Positions 20,921-31,990 of a stretch of 64,000 nucleotides of DNA are shown piece by piece (the first letter of the stretch is position 1; every line of letters begins with the position of its first letter). A program made the translations under genes and the position numbers. A model generated the notes under the pieces. The model was not told the DNA's origin. It made no database searches and saw only the letters and a program-made list of their open reading frames with translations. The stretch covers positions 1,178,001-1,242,000 of the forward strand of contig JAJKFH010000102.1 in the NCBI GenBank assembly GCA_023333565.1, written 5' to 3'. This stretch comes from Puffinus mauretanicus (lineage: Eukaryota; Chordata; Aves; Procellariiformes; Procellariidae).

Positions 20921-23900
20921 CTAAAGATAAGAGAAAATACAAACACTGAAGATAACAGAACTAACAGTCTGTATGAAGATAAGCCAAAAAGCTGTTAAGT
21001 CCACTTCCCAGTGAGTATAACAATATTCTGTATTAGAGGTGTTGGACATTACAGTAATATTATACTTCTCACTCCATGGAACTGCTGCAGCCCCAACTGG
21101 AAATTTGTTTCCTGACGTTCTTTCAGAACCGTCAAAACTTTTCTTCTTAAATACATTATACTATGTAGACAGAAATGGCTACTTTTATCCTAGAAGCAGA
21201 GGCACTGTTCTGGTCTTCCATCCATAAAACCAACAAGGGTGAGTTAAATCAGTGAAACAATTATTTTATTTAAAGAACAAATAAATTATCCTTGCTAGTA
21301 AAAAAAAAATAAAAATAGTTCAACAGCATCTGGATCCTGCATAAGATCGGAGACTAGAATAAAAAATTAATAATGTCTTGAGTCCTTATTCTAAATATTA
21401 AACTGGTAGCAAACGATATCTTTTTTTTTCCCCTTTCAGATAAATGTGAATGCATTGTACCATTCTAGGTAAGGAAAAACAAAATAATTCCCTCTTTCAG
21501 ATTCTTTAGCACTGTCTTCCCAGATCACTTTCAATATCCATTAATACTTAGGCTCTGATAAAGAGCAGAGGCAACTTTCTGAAATTTTGGCTATACCCTG
21601 ACTTGTCAGTCTTTATTTTAGATTATTGTTTTGACTGTAATCATACTGTCTTGTGTTATGATGGTACCATATAAACTATGCAGAGTTGAAAAATATACAG
21701 AACCGGTAAGAATTTTAAGAAGTTGTACCAATAATTCAGTAGATGGCACCCTTTTCCAAGCCACTATCCAACAACTACCCAGTATTGCATTACCACTCCA
21801 CCCTGCTGCTGGAGAAGTGGTCTTGCTGAGAGCTTATACAACAGGCGTGCAAAGGAGCTGAGCAGCGCTTCTATATGAGCCCATAGAGGCAATCTTTTAC
21901 TGTATTCGCACAAATGCTGAGTACGACTGGTAGTCTATCACTAAGACTTTTGTATGCAATACAAATATAAGACAAGTCAACATACATACAAGAGAGCTGG
22001 AGATGTCAAAACAGTCTGAGAAAGTCTGAAATCCTCCGTAGATAGTGTTATTTGACAATCAGTCAGAACCTGGCTAGTATTACGTTTTTCTACTGTACTC
22101 TAGGTTCAGCACTTTTTAAAACAAGTTGTTTTTCTAGTCTCTAAACAAGGAAGCCAAAGGTTACTGAGAACTTGGCAAACGATTTTCAGAAAAAGTATAC
22201 TAGTTGTTTCGTTGGCAAGTATGAGCACCGGTAATTATGCTAGGTGTAGCTAAAATTCTCCTTAATTTTGGCTTGCTATAATTATTCATCTCCGGTCCAA
22301 AAGTTGTATAATTGTCCAGTGTTTATATATTTGAATGTGTTTCAATCAAAAGTTTGCTGCAATTTGTGGTAAATACATCTGGTCTTGGAAGAGAACATAG
22401 AGAAATTAGTATTACCAGGAGATACAGTTGTGATTTAAGCAAGGCTATTGCCCTTGTTAAGCAAAGAGTCCATTGCATCCCGAGGGAGACAATTAGAGAG
22501 AAAAAATAGTATATGTGATGAGTGGCAGAGGGAATCAAAGTTTGAACAATACTACATTTTTTTCCCCACCCTAAGCAGCCTAAATCAGATCTTAATTATT
22601 ATAAAGCCCCTGGGAAAAAAAAATGCACAAAATGTGTGTATTTGCCTACATAGCCCTATTACCAATTTCCCACAAATCTTTATGCACAGTAGGTGGGTGG
22701 CATTTTGAAGCAAAATTGCTTTAACTGAAACCAGTATTAAGTCCTTTAAGTTTTTATATGGTGTGCACCATTGTCAGTCTAAATTCTCTAAAGAGGACCT
22801 TTAATGAAGCTCTGAATAAGATGTGGGAATTGATTCCAAATGAGAATGAGGAAGTGGAGCATTCTGCTGAAAACAGCTTCACATCATACAGTTTTAATCC
22901 AACAGATCAGATGCCGCTAGAGAACACTAGCAATATACTTATTTGCAATAAACAGTTTAAAAACATGTCAGTGGTTTGTATTCAAATTATGTATTACTCT
23001 ACAGCTTGTGTGAAGGAGACAGATGATGCCAGTTTAGTTTCAGAATTTGCCTGTAGGAACAGTTTGCTTCAGCAGAGAGCCTGGTTTAAACCAAATATTC
23101 TATTAGAGCAATGTGGTGGTTTTTTCCAATCTGTTGAAGTGCAGCACAGCAAAGCCCTATGTCTCAAAGCAATTGTCAGAGCATTTTAAAGTGACAGAAC
23201 TTCAATTTCAAAATTATTAGAGTAGGAGTTCGGAAGAGAGAAAAGTTAATTCTGCAAATGGAGTTATAAATCTACCTCAGCACCAGAGCCAGGAGCTAGG
23301 GAAGGCAAAGCGCTTCCATTCTTCAGTACAATATTGTTTCCTCACCCCCCACTCCCTCCCCACAACGTTTTAACTTGCATGAAACATTAATACTGAAGTA
23401 GATAATAAGCTATTGACTAGAGTACAAAAGAGCCTCAAACACCCTCCATAGCCAGGACAGTGCGAGGAGACTGCCTGACTCATAAACTAGTGTTAAAAAA
23501 GCTGTAATTTCAAACCATCTAAATACTAAAAATTAAAGTTCAAATATACTTGCTCTGCATGCAGGATGACAAAAGCAGTTTAGCACCCGCTTAAAGACAC
23601 CTAGGAATTCTAATTTATTACCTCTGGGACTGTGACCATTATTTATTATTTACAGGGAATTATTTTCAGTTTGGCTGGTAATGTTCTCAGAAAGTTTTCT
23701 TATCACTGAGAAAAAACACACACAAGACTACAGTTGTTGCACTGTGCTCCAAACCATTACCTTGGTAGACTAGAACAGGCAAAGAATCTTAACAGCTTTG
23801 ACTACTACCATATTTTGATCTTGTTTCTAAAAAAAAAAAAGTCAATAAGACAAAAGCTTAAAATTTGAACAAATTAGGTCCACAATCAGAAAAATGACTA

Positions 23901-26900
23901 TTTTGGGAAACTAGATATGAAACGCTAATTTTCAACAACACTCTAGAAGTAGGTATTTATTTGTAGGGTGGTAGTGAACTGAGCAGCTGCTGAGAAAAAT
24001 CTGGGTGTGTACACAAATTCCCACAGAGGAAATAAACCAATTTTCTGTAACAGATAATCCTGAATTTAATCTGTTCAAGTACAACTACTACTGTAGGTTA
24101 CGGCAGCTATACCCTCAACTTCCACGATCATATGCACATAACTTCTAATTTTCTAAATGAACACATCCTCACACACCTGTCTGTCAACCCTACTGTCCAT
24201 TACTCCAAAAAGAGATTTTGGTCCTAAATCACCTATTCTCCTGCCAGTTCCCCTCTGTCTTGACAAACTAGGTTTTTGAATCATGCACTGTGCCTTAATT
24301 CTGTGCTAGGAGTGTCAGTTCCCAGTTCTCTTCACGTGTAAGGTAGAAGCAGGCAGTTCTGCATCACTTTGAAATAGTTTGCATACCATGAATTGTGTAA
24401 GTACCACAACTTGGGAAACCCTCGGCTAGAACATGGCTGTTTCAAGAAATTAATTGTAGCATCACACAATCTATAAGATAGACTTTAACATACTGCGCAC
24501 TTTAGTGAGGTTATTCAACCTCGTCCTTCTCTATATGGTAAGTTTCCTTCACTGTGAAGCTTTAGTTTGCTGAGCAAAAATCTTTAATGTTCTTTCAATA
24601 AATGCATTTCTACTGAGCCCACTAGGAGCAAACAGCTATTCATGTAGCAATGAGTGATTTAGCAAGCACTAAAGATAATACCACATCTTTAACCTAAGGT
24701 TCATATTGCTCTAACACAAAAAATACAAAAAACTTCAAAAGTTGTATATTTCTGTGGAGTATTCTCTCCTCTGGGAACTCCAAACTATAAGTTGATTAAC
24801 CTATTATGAAAAGGTTGCTTTATCCAACACTGAGCTGAAATGTACATCTTTAAACCGTGCTATACCACAGTTCAAAAAGAGTGGAAGACAGATTACGAAA
24901 TTCCTGTGGGGAAAATTGCATGCAATATAACTCTTCAGTTTTGACTTCTGATCATATCTCTAGGCAAACAACCTTGATGACTTGAGAAAAGTGAGGTAAT
25001 GTTCTGTTAACTTCAACAGAAGAAAAAGATATTCAGTGTTTTATAGGTTAAAAATGAAATGCAGACGGAGGTCATGAGCCAGGATGTCTATTGTAGACTA
25101 AAGGTGGCCCCTGATCCTTGCCAATACCATAATCTTATTGGTATTGATTCAGGCCACATTCTGTAGTAGAACCACCCCAGCAAGAGAATAAAAAGGTATA
25201 ATGTAAGAAGTTTGAGCTATCTGCAGTAGTTTAAATATATTTGCTCTCAAGGCATATAAATACCACTATCGCAATTTCTCCTCAGTTACAGCACATTTCA
25301 GATTTGACATACCTTCAAACAGTCCCGCTTATTTCAGTGGAATCTATATATGTGGCTCCAAAAGCAAAATTTAACTCTTAGACTTATCAGGCAGTACTAT
25401 GTTTACTTTTGGTATGTCGAGGATGATGATACCCTCCCTACAGAAAACACTAATTTTGGTTACACTTTTTAGTGATTAACATTTTAATGAACACAGTGTA
25501 AAACTCTTTCTTCCTTATCTTTATACAAGCTTGGCAGAATAACATAGTGCATTCGTGGGGGAGTGTTTCTATTTAGAATGTTTGAATACATCCAATATCG
25601 GAAATGAAGCCTATCTGGTCAGTTCCTGCATTTTTGGAACACAGGATGAGAAACCCATCTCCTTACTCATTATGCTGAGTTTTCTGTCATAACAGCCTTT
25701 ATACGCTTCTCATGAATTCATCGAACATCATTATATCTATTGAAAGGTGTTTGAGGATCCTACTTCCCCAGCAATTACAAATCTAATTCCAGTCCAAATG
25801 GGTTAGTTTAACACATGTGTTGCTGTGTTTTAGACTGCGTATTTTTCAAATTTTGCTGGTTACTCCTCCAAACATGTTCCTTAATAGCAGTGTTATATGT
25901 AAATTACTTCTCTTTTACACAATCTGTTCACTGTTTTAAAATTCAGCACCCATTGTCACTTCTGCCTTACAAAGTTTCATTAGTTAAAAATGCATCAATA
26001 GCACCTTATGAAAGATATCTTTCCAAACAATTCTAAATTTGAAATACATTTGCTTTCTAAGAATATAAATCCTACTTAATTTCTCGCATTACTTCCTTTC
26101 TTTGCATTAATCCATAATTCTGTATAGAAAATGTTTCATTAAAGGGATTAACCGGTACTGCTTCAGAAATAATCTTTCAATGATGTTACAAAAAAAAAAA
26201 CCCTGTAACAACAATGAGCTAGGTTTGTAGTAAGAGGTACTCTGTTTTAGCACCAAGGGGTAGAACTGAAGGAAAAGAGAAACAACTTGTTTGGCATACA
26301 AGCTCTTTTCCAGGTGTGAAACTAACACCTCACAGTTAAAAAACCAAAAAGTGAACAATCCACTCTTGAACAAGTGGCTTCACATTTATAAAGACAGAGT
26401 AAAGAAAAGAGCTTGTTCTGGAGACCAGACCTGGCAGAAATATTACTCAAATATTGTAAATTATTTATGTGGGTACTTCTTTCTAAAAGCCCGTCAGACT
26501 GATTTATAATCACATAATTTATGTATAAGCCACTTTAGTCATTGCAAGGAAAAGAGAGCAGGCTTTTTAATTCAAGAGTAATGGTTTGGGGCTTAAAGGG
26601 AAAAACAGCCTGTCCAGTTGTAACTGTAGAAAGCCGGTAGTTTTGCCAAATGCTAGACAAGAAATTAATCCAGGCTGGAATCTAAAACATCCGAACTCTG
26701 TAAGAGCTGTGGGAGATCTGTCAAATTGCAGATCATGAAAAACATTGTGATTACAGGCACAGATGACACTTCTGGCACCAAGACCATATTAAGCTGACAT
26801 ACTAATTAAGTTACCACTAAAATCTAAAGCTCTCAAGCCTTCTGTTTTTCTGTTTTGCTCCAGGCTGACACTGTTTATTTTTAAACGGAAAATAATTTAC

Positions 26901-28072
26901 ATTTGAAATTGACAGAATACTTTAGGCATGGGCAAGCCTATATCTATTTTCATCCTTCTGCTTTCTTAGACAGCAATGTAAACTATCCCTTTTTTTGGGA
27001 TACTTTAGGCTTGACAGAAGGGCTTGTATATTATAGCATGCACTTACCTGCACTGTATTATTCTTCAGAAATTAACTTAAAATGGATTCTTTTCTTCTAC
27101 AGTTGCAAGGAAGTTCTGGTCATTGGGACCTCAATGTATGTCACCTATCATAATTGTGAGAGGTCTGAATTACTGTATTTATTGCAACAAGATATTAATT
27201 TAAATAGTGATAATTTATATGTCAATAACTGTGTCATTGCTTGTGTAGTCTTACAGATCTATCCAATTTACTATAACCTCTCACTTTAGTGTCCCCTGGG
27301 AATAATGGCTAAGGAAGTCAATGTTGGTTTTGGCTCCTTACACCTTGAAATCACAAAAAATCGAACTAGAAGGTCATTTGCTCCATCTGCCTGGATGAAG
27401 GCAGGGCTCAGTTACAGCAGGCTGGAAGTCTTCTACAGAAGGAGCATTTATCAGGGAAACTGAAGTTTGCCCAAGGTAAGTGTGCCTAGGCAGCAGCGGG
27501 CTGAGTGTACCAGCTTTGGCGTTGCCCACAGGCCCAGAGAGAGGTTTTTTACCGAGGAGAGTCGCGCTGCCTCCCGTAGCCCCAGCCACCCCGCGCTCAT
27601 AGAATCATAGAATCATTAAGGTTGGAAAAGACCTCTAAGATCATCGAGTCCCCGCTCGTTCCGGCGGGGCTCCAAACACGGCCTCGGCGCAGCTCCGCGG
27701 CCAAGGGACCTCCAGCTTCGCCGCCGGGAGGCTAGGGAGGGCCCCCCTGGAGAGCGGGGGCGGCAGGAGAACTGCCGCCTTACCGCCGCGGAAGCGGGGC
27801 ACCCGAGAAGAGGCGGGCAGCGGCCCGGCCCGCGGGCCTGGCGCGACCAGTTCCTCCCCAAGAGGCGCTGCCCCCTCAGCCGGCGCCGCCAACGGTTTCC
27901 CCCGGCGCGTGAGTCCCTGAGGAAACATCCACCCCGCAGGCGACCGCTAACGGTCCGCGGGAGGGGCCGGCTCCGCTCCCTGCTGCGGCCCCGCCGCCAC
28001 CAGGAGAGGGGAAAAGAGGGGAGCACTTCCCGCCCAGCCGGCCCTGCGGCGGTGGGCCGCCGGCCGCAGTAC
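20921..28072 (-). other. RAD52: RAD52 5' intron (5'UTR intron)
   Basis: This region of about 7.1 kb separates the ATG exon from the CpG island and is inferred to be the first intron. It carries no recognised RAD52 coding sequence. The plus-strand frames at 22758-23189 (143 codons) and 26903-27289 (128 codons) are the longest here; I recognise neither, and both fit chance expectation. A short CR1 3' end is at 27599-27651. An additional noncoding exon cannot be excluded. Confidence 0.6.
27599..27651 (-). mobile_element. CR1 LINE 3'-end fragment
   Basis: The plus strand reads ATAGAATCATAGAATCATTA, then AGGTTGGAAAAGACCTCTAA, then GATCATCGAGTCC. This is the reverse complement of the typical CR1 3' terminus with its short tandem octamer. 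Only about 53 bp remain, at the edge of the CpG island. Confidence 0.85.
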
Positions 28073-28200
28073 CTGGGCCGAAGGGGCCGCCTCCGTCCTC
28101 CAGCGGCAGTTCGCAGTTCCCGCCCGGGCAGGAGGAGGCGGAGAAAGGCGGGAGGGACGCCCCGAGCAGCCGCTACGGCCCGGGAGAGGAGTCAAACTTC
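28073..28200 (-). other. RAD52: candidate RAD52 noncoding first exon
   Basis: On the minus strand the sequence ends CCCAG followed by GTACTG (donor at 28072-28071), the best-looking donor in the RAD52 half of the island. The upstream edge is a guess. It would splice to GG-ATG at 20920. Confidence 0.35.
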
Positions 28201-28429
28201 CTACGTCCGCGCTAAGCGGTGACGCAGCGCCGGGGCTGCCGAAGGCCACGCCCACGCTCGCGGAGAGGAGGGGAGGGGGAGGCGGGGCGGGGCGGTGCCC
28301 GGAGCAGCCCGCCCCCGGGGGGAGGAGGAGAGGGAGGGAAACCCGGCTCGTTGAGCGCGCGCCGTGGGCGGGGCGCCGCGCGGCCGTAGAAGGGCGGGGC
28401 TGCGGGGCGTCGCGCTTCGGCGGCGGCAG

Positions 28430-28608
28430 GGGCGGGGCTTCTGTGTCTCGCGCCGGGGGCGCGGGAGGGAGCGGCGGAGCTCGCGCGCGAGAGGCGGAGG
28501 AGGAGGCGGAGGCGGCGGAGAGCGGCGGGCGCGGAGCCGACCTCGCCGGGGCGCCGCCGCCGCCCGCTCCCGCCGTCGCGCACCCCCTCCCCGCGGGCTG
28601 ACAGGCAG
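28430..28608 (+). other. ERC1: ERC1 noncoding exon 1 (5' edge uncertain)
   Basis: A clear plus-strand donor, GCTGACAGGCAG then GTGAGG, occurs at 28608/28609 in the island. It precedes the ERC1 coding exon by 10.9 kb, with no other gene between, so this is the likely 5' UTR exon. The start is placed after the GC boxes by inference only. Confidence 0.5.
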
Positions 28609-28629
28609 GTGAGGGGCCTCGCTCGGTGC

Positions 28630-28657
28630 GGGGGGTCGGGGGAGCGGGGGGGTGGGG
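28630..28657 (+). promoter_or_regulatory. G-quadruplex motif at start of ERC1 intron 1
   Basis: Four guanine runs of 6, 5, 7 and 4 are separated by loops of 2, 3 and 1 nt (TC, AGC, T). This meets the canonical quadruplex rule with wide margin. It lies 21 nt after the exon 1 donor, on the nontemplate strand of ERC1, and could affect R-loops, pausing or splicing. Confidence 0.75.
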
Positions 28658-31600
28658 TTAACGTTTCTTACCGGCCGCTGGGGGGAGCCAGGGGCGGGGC
28701 GGGGCCTGCGGGAGCCGGTAGCTGCGGGCAGTCGCCGGACTGGGCAAGGGGCTGCGGCGGCGGGGAGGGGGCAGGCGGCGGCGGCGGGGCCTGTCGCCGG
28801 GGAGCTGCCGCTCAGGTGGGTCCGGGTCCGGGTCTGGCGGCGGCTCCCCCGAGGGCTGCGTGGCCTGTCGGCCGGCCGGAGAGAGGGGGCGCCCGGGCGC
28901 GGCCGGGGGAGGCGGCCGGGGGGGTTCGGGGCCTCGCCCCTGCCGGGGCCCGCGCACGCTGTCACCGCCTGGGGGCTGGGCGGCGGCAGCCCTCCCCCGG
29001 CCCCGGCTGCCCCCGGCCGGCTCGCGGGGACCGCGGTGGGGACGGCCACATCGCCCTGCCCGCCGCCTCGCCGGCGGCAGGCGAGCGGGCCCGCGCCCCG
29101 CCGGGCATTGCTCATGGTGGTGGTGCGCCGGGGCGGGCTGTTGTGCGCCGGGGCGGGTTTGGTTTTGCCTCGTACAGAATGCCTGCATGCTCTTCCCATT
29201 CGCGTTCCGGATTGTATTTTTCCGCCCCTGCTTATCTAGTCTGTCCTTGGGAAGCGCACGCTTTTGTTGTCTTAGTCACATCATCTGAGGTAATGGTGAC
29301 CGGTGTCTTTCTACCCAGACCTTGCGGTGTTCTTGGAATTTTTACTTTTTCCCTGTGAATGCTGCTGAATGGTCACATTTCATTTATTTTATTACATCTA
29401 CTACAAAGTAAGCGTCAGCTGACGTGATTCTTTGTTTCTAAATCTGCTGCCATCCTGAAGCATGTGTCAGGAATTGCTGTCTTTCCACATCTGTCTGATT
29501 TGTAATGTGAACTCTAAATCTTAGTTATGAAGTATACAATTTATTTTACATGGAATGTTGCATGCACGCTGGAAGTTCACATTATGGTTCGTGCTGACAC
29601 GGTGTTAAATGGTTTAAAGTGAAACCCCAATGGAAATGGGAGAGACTAGGAGATATGAAGAAAAGGTATAAAGAAACACCTATGGAGGTGGTAGTGGGGG
29701 AAAGCAGTACAGGAGCCAAGAGAATGAAAGCAAATGGATAGAAATAGAATTGGTCCGAAGAACAATGTATGTTTAATGCTTTATCCAAGCTTGTTTTGGG
29801 GGCACATTGATGTATGCGGGATGGTTGTAGCTGGATAATATGTTACCTCAAATCCAACAGGCTGTAACCAAAAAAAGTTGTCTGGTGTGACTGCAGCAGT
29901 AACCTCCACCAGCTGCCTGCCCTCCTTTTCTCCTGGAGGTTACTGCGTCTTATAGCAGTAGGTGGCTGAACATACATCTCCTCCTGAGCTACTGCGATCT
30001 ACAGCCTGACATATTACTGTATTTTGTGTTGAAAACTGCAGCAGCTCAGATGTGTGCCCCAATTCAGGATCATTTATGAGTCAGCACCCTTAAAGCCATA
30101 TCAAATAAGATTAGAAGAAAGAAATCACCACCTTGCCTATGCTAGTATGAGCAGAGTTGGTAGTACGATAGTTGGTTTTTTTCAGCAATGAAATATTTGA
30201 ACTAAACCAGTAGTTACTTAATAACTGAGACAGCTGTACTGAATGTAGTTCAGTTCTGGAAGCACAGTTCAGAACTTTATCACAGAACAGCAGTTCCCTG
30301 AAGAGTCAAGTATATGACTTTACTATATCATCCAGAAATTTGGAATTGTCTGAATCCATCAAGCTGCAAGAGGGACTGCAGCTAGAAAAAGTTTGGGATC
30401 TGCTGAGTAAGATGTGAGTTTATTATAATATTTGATATAATTTGAATTTTCTCCACCTTTTCTGGGAAACCAATTTGGCTGTAATTTAAATCACTGTAAG
30501 GATGTTAGCAGGTTTTCTTCAGTTTGGGTTTCTGCTATTTGGGCTATATTAAAGCATCATGTTTTTCATAAGTCTTAGCATTTTTCTTTGATCCTGTCAC
30601 AAGCTTTTATGAGATTCTGTTCACATAACTTTTCATCTCTAATCTCTGGCTAATGGTCTGAGTGGCAAAAAAGCAGGTTTGGTATTTACATGGCCTGTAC
30701 ATTTTTATTGAATTGCAAATCTTGGTCATGAAAGAAACCGAGGTTGTTGGGTTTTTTTGCTGAATCTGCCACTTTCTCAGTTCCTGGTAGCAGTTATCTG
30801 TGTTGCTGTATGAATAGAAATATTTCACCATGCTATTGTAACCAGTGCGTGAGTTCCTTGCTATTATTCCTTATTTTGTGAAGCAGGATACTCTTCCATT
30901 GTTACCCTCCTCCCCTCACCCCTCCCTATTTTCAAGCCTGTTCCCCCAAAAGCCTTTCTGTGTGAGAGATTTGTTACAAGACTTACCTGGCTAAGCCACT
31001 TGAAAATTGTAGTACATTTAGAGGGTCTGGCTTGTTTTATCTGAGTATGGTATCCTCAGAAATGGATGGATAGATGGATGCGTGCAGCTTTTGAAATAAT
31101 CAAACTGACTGCTAGAATTAAGAAACAATAATACACGTTCTTGAACCTTGCTGGCTACCCCGCCATAAGAGCGCTCAGGGTGATGAGGATTCTATCAATT
31201 ACTGCCTGTTTAAGCCAAGAGTGTAACTGTGTGGCATACGCAGTGGGCTGTGGTAGAGCGTGAGATCCTAGAAAATCCAATGCTGATTTAGGAAAAGTGA
31301 TGTTTTCTAGTATGTGGGCTGTGTCAATATCATTAACGCAACTTTGTTGTCAGGGTGAGATTATGATGGAAATTCTGTAGATGGAGCATGCTTTGCTTTG
31401 CACAGTGATGTTACCCGTGGTGACCTTAGGCTAGCTGTCTACATGGATTCACTAGTGCTTCTAGGTACTTCTGGGCTTTTGAAATATCTTTGTCACTTTT
31501 AGCATTTTGTTTTCCACTATTGGGAAGTTGGTTGTTGGTTGCATGCCACCTGGGGGGAAGAGAGAAACAACCATGCATACAAACACATAGTATTTACTGG

Positions 31601-31914
31601 TTGTATATTCCAAAAATTAGGCTATAAACTCTTTAACCATACAGTGACAGAAAATTAATGTCCACAGATCTTCGTTCTTCTAGGTAATTAGAAGAGAGAG
31701 AGTTATTTTAATCAGTTCATCACTAGGAAGTTTACGTGCATGTTCTGGCTCCTGTTGCTTTTTGTGTTTTAGACTTTTTTAAAAAGAAAAAAGACACGTG
31801 ATAATTTTTGTTGTTTTTCTCCTATCTGCTTTAAATTTAGAGACTTATAATTAGCTTCCAGTTATTGCACAAAACAAATCCTGATGCACCTACCCAGCCT
31901 ACCTACACGTGTAA

Positions 31915-31990
31915 GTGTTAAGAATGTAGGACAGGGAGGGACTGTGTGGGTTACTGGGTCCAATCCCTGGTAAATCCAGGCAAGAACCAG
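31915..31990. mobile_element. possible old CR1-like 3' fragment
   Basis: AGGACAGGGAGGGACTGTGT followed by a GGGTCCAATCCCTGGTAAAT stretch resembles the 3' end of older CR1-like elements, where a GGGACC...GTCCAACCCC pattern is typical. The match is degraded and rests on pattern memory only. Confidence 0.3.

Larger units (their letters stand above)
27640..29165. promoter_or_regulatory. CpG island, inferred bidirectional RAD52/ERC1 promoter
   Basis: Sequence composition switches abruptly to very GC- and CpG-rich for about 1.5 kb. RAD52 leaves it leftward and ERC1 rightward. There is no TATA box. GC boxes (GGGCGGGGC or longer) lie at 28281-28295, 28366-28374, 28392-28400 and 28429-28438. Two E2F-like TTCCCGCC elements lie at 28027-28034 and 28117-28124. 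Head-to-head arrangement from one island is known for DNA-repair genes. The transcription start sites are inferred, RAD52 near 28.1-28.2 kb and ERC1 near 28.4-28.5 kb. Long proline/arginine/glycine frames on both strands here (up to 332 codons) are composition artefacts. Confidence 0.85.

Noticed and set aside
26903..27289. 128-codon plus-strand frame in RAD52 intron
   Set aside because: It is Tyr/Leu/Asn-rich as expected from AT-rich noncoding sequence, with no family resemblance, and its length fits chance.
28201..29199. 332-codon minus-strand open frame, and long plus-strand frames at 28609-29358
   Set aside because: They lie in a CpG island where stop codons are rare. The translations are Pro/Arg/Ala/Gly low-complexity and several frames on both strands are open at once.
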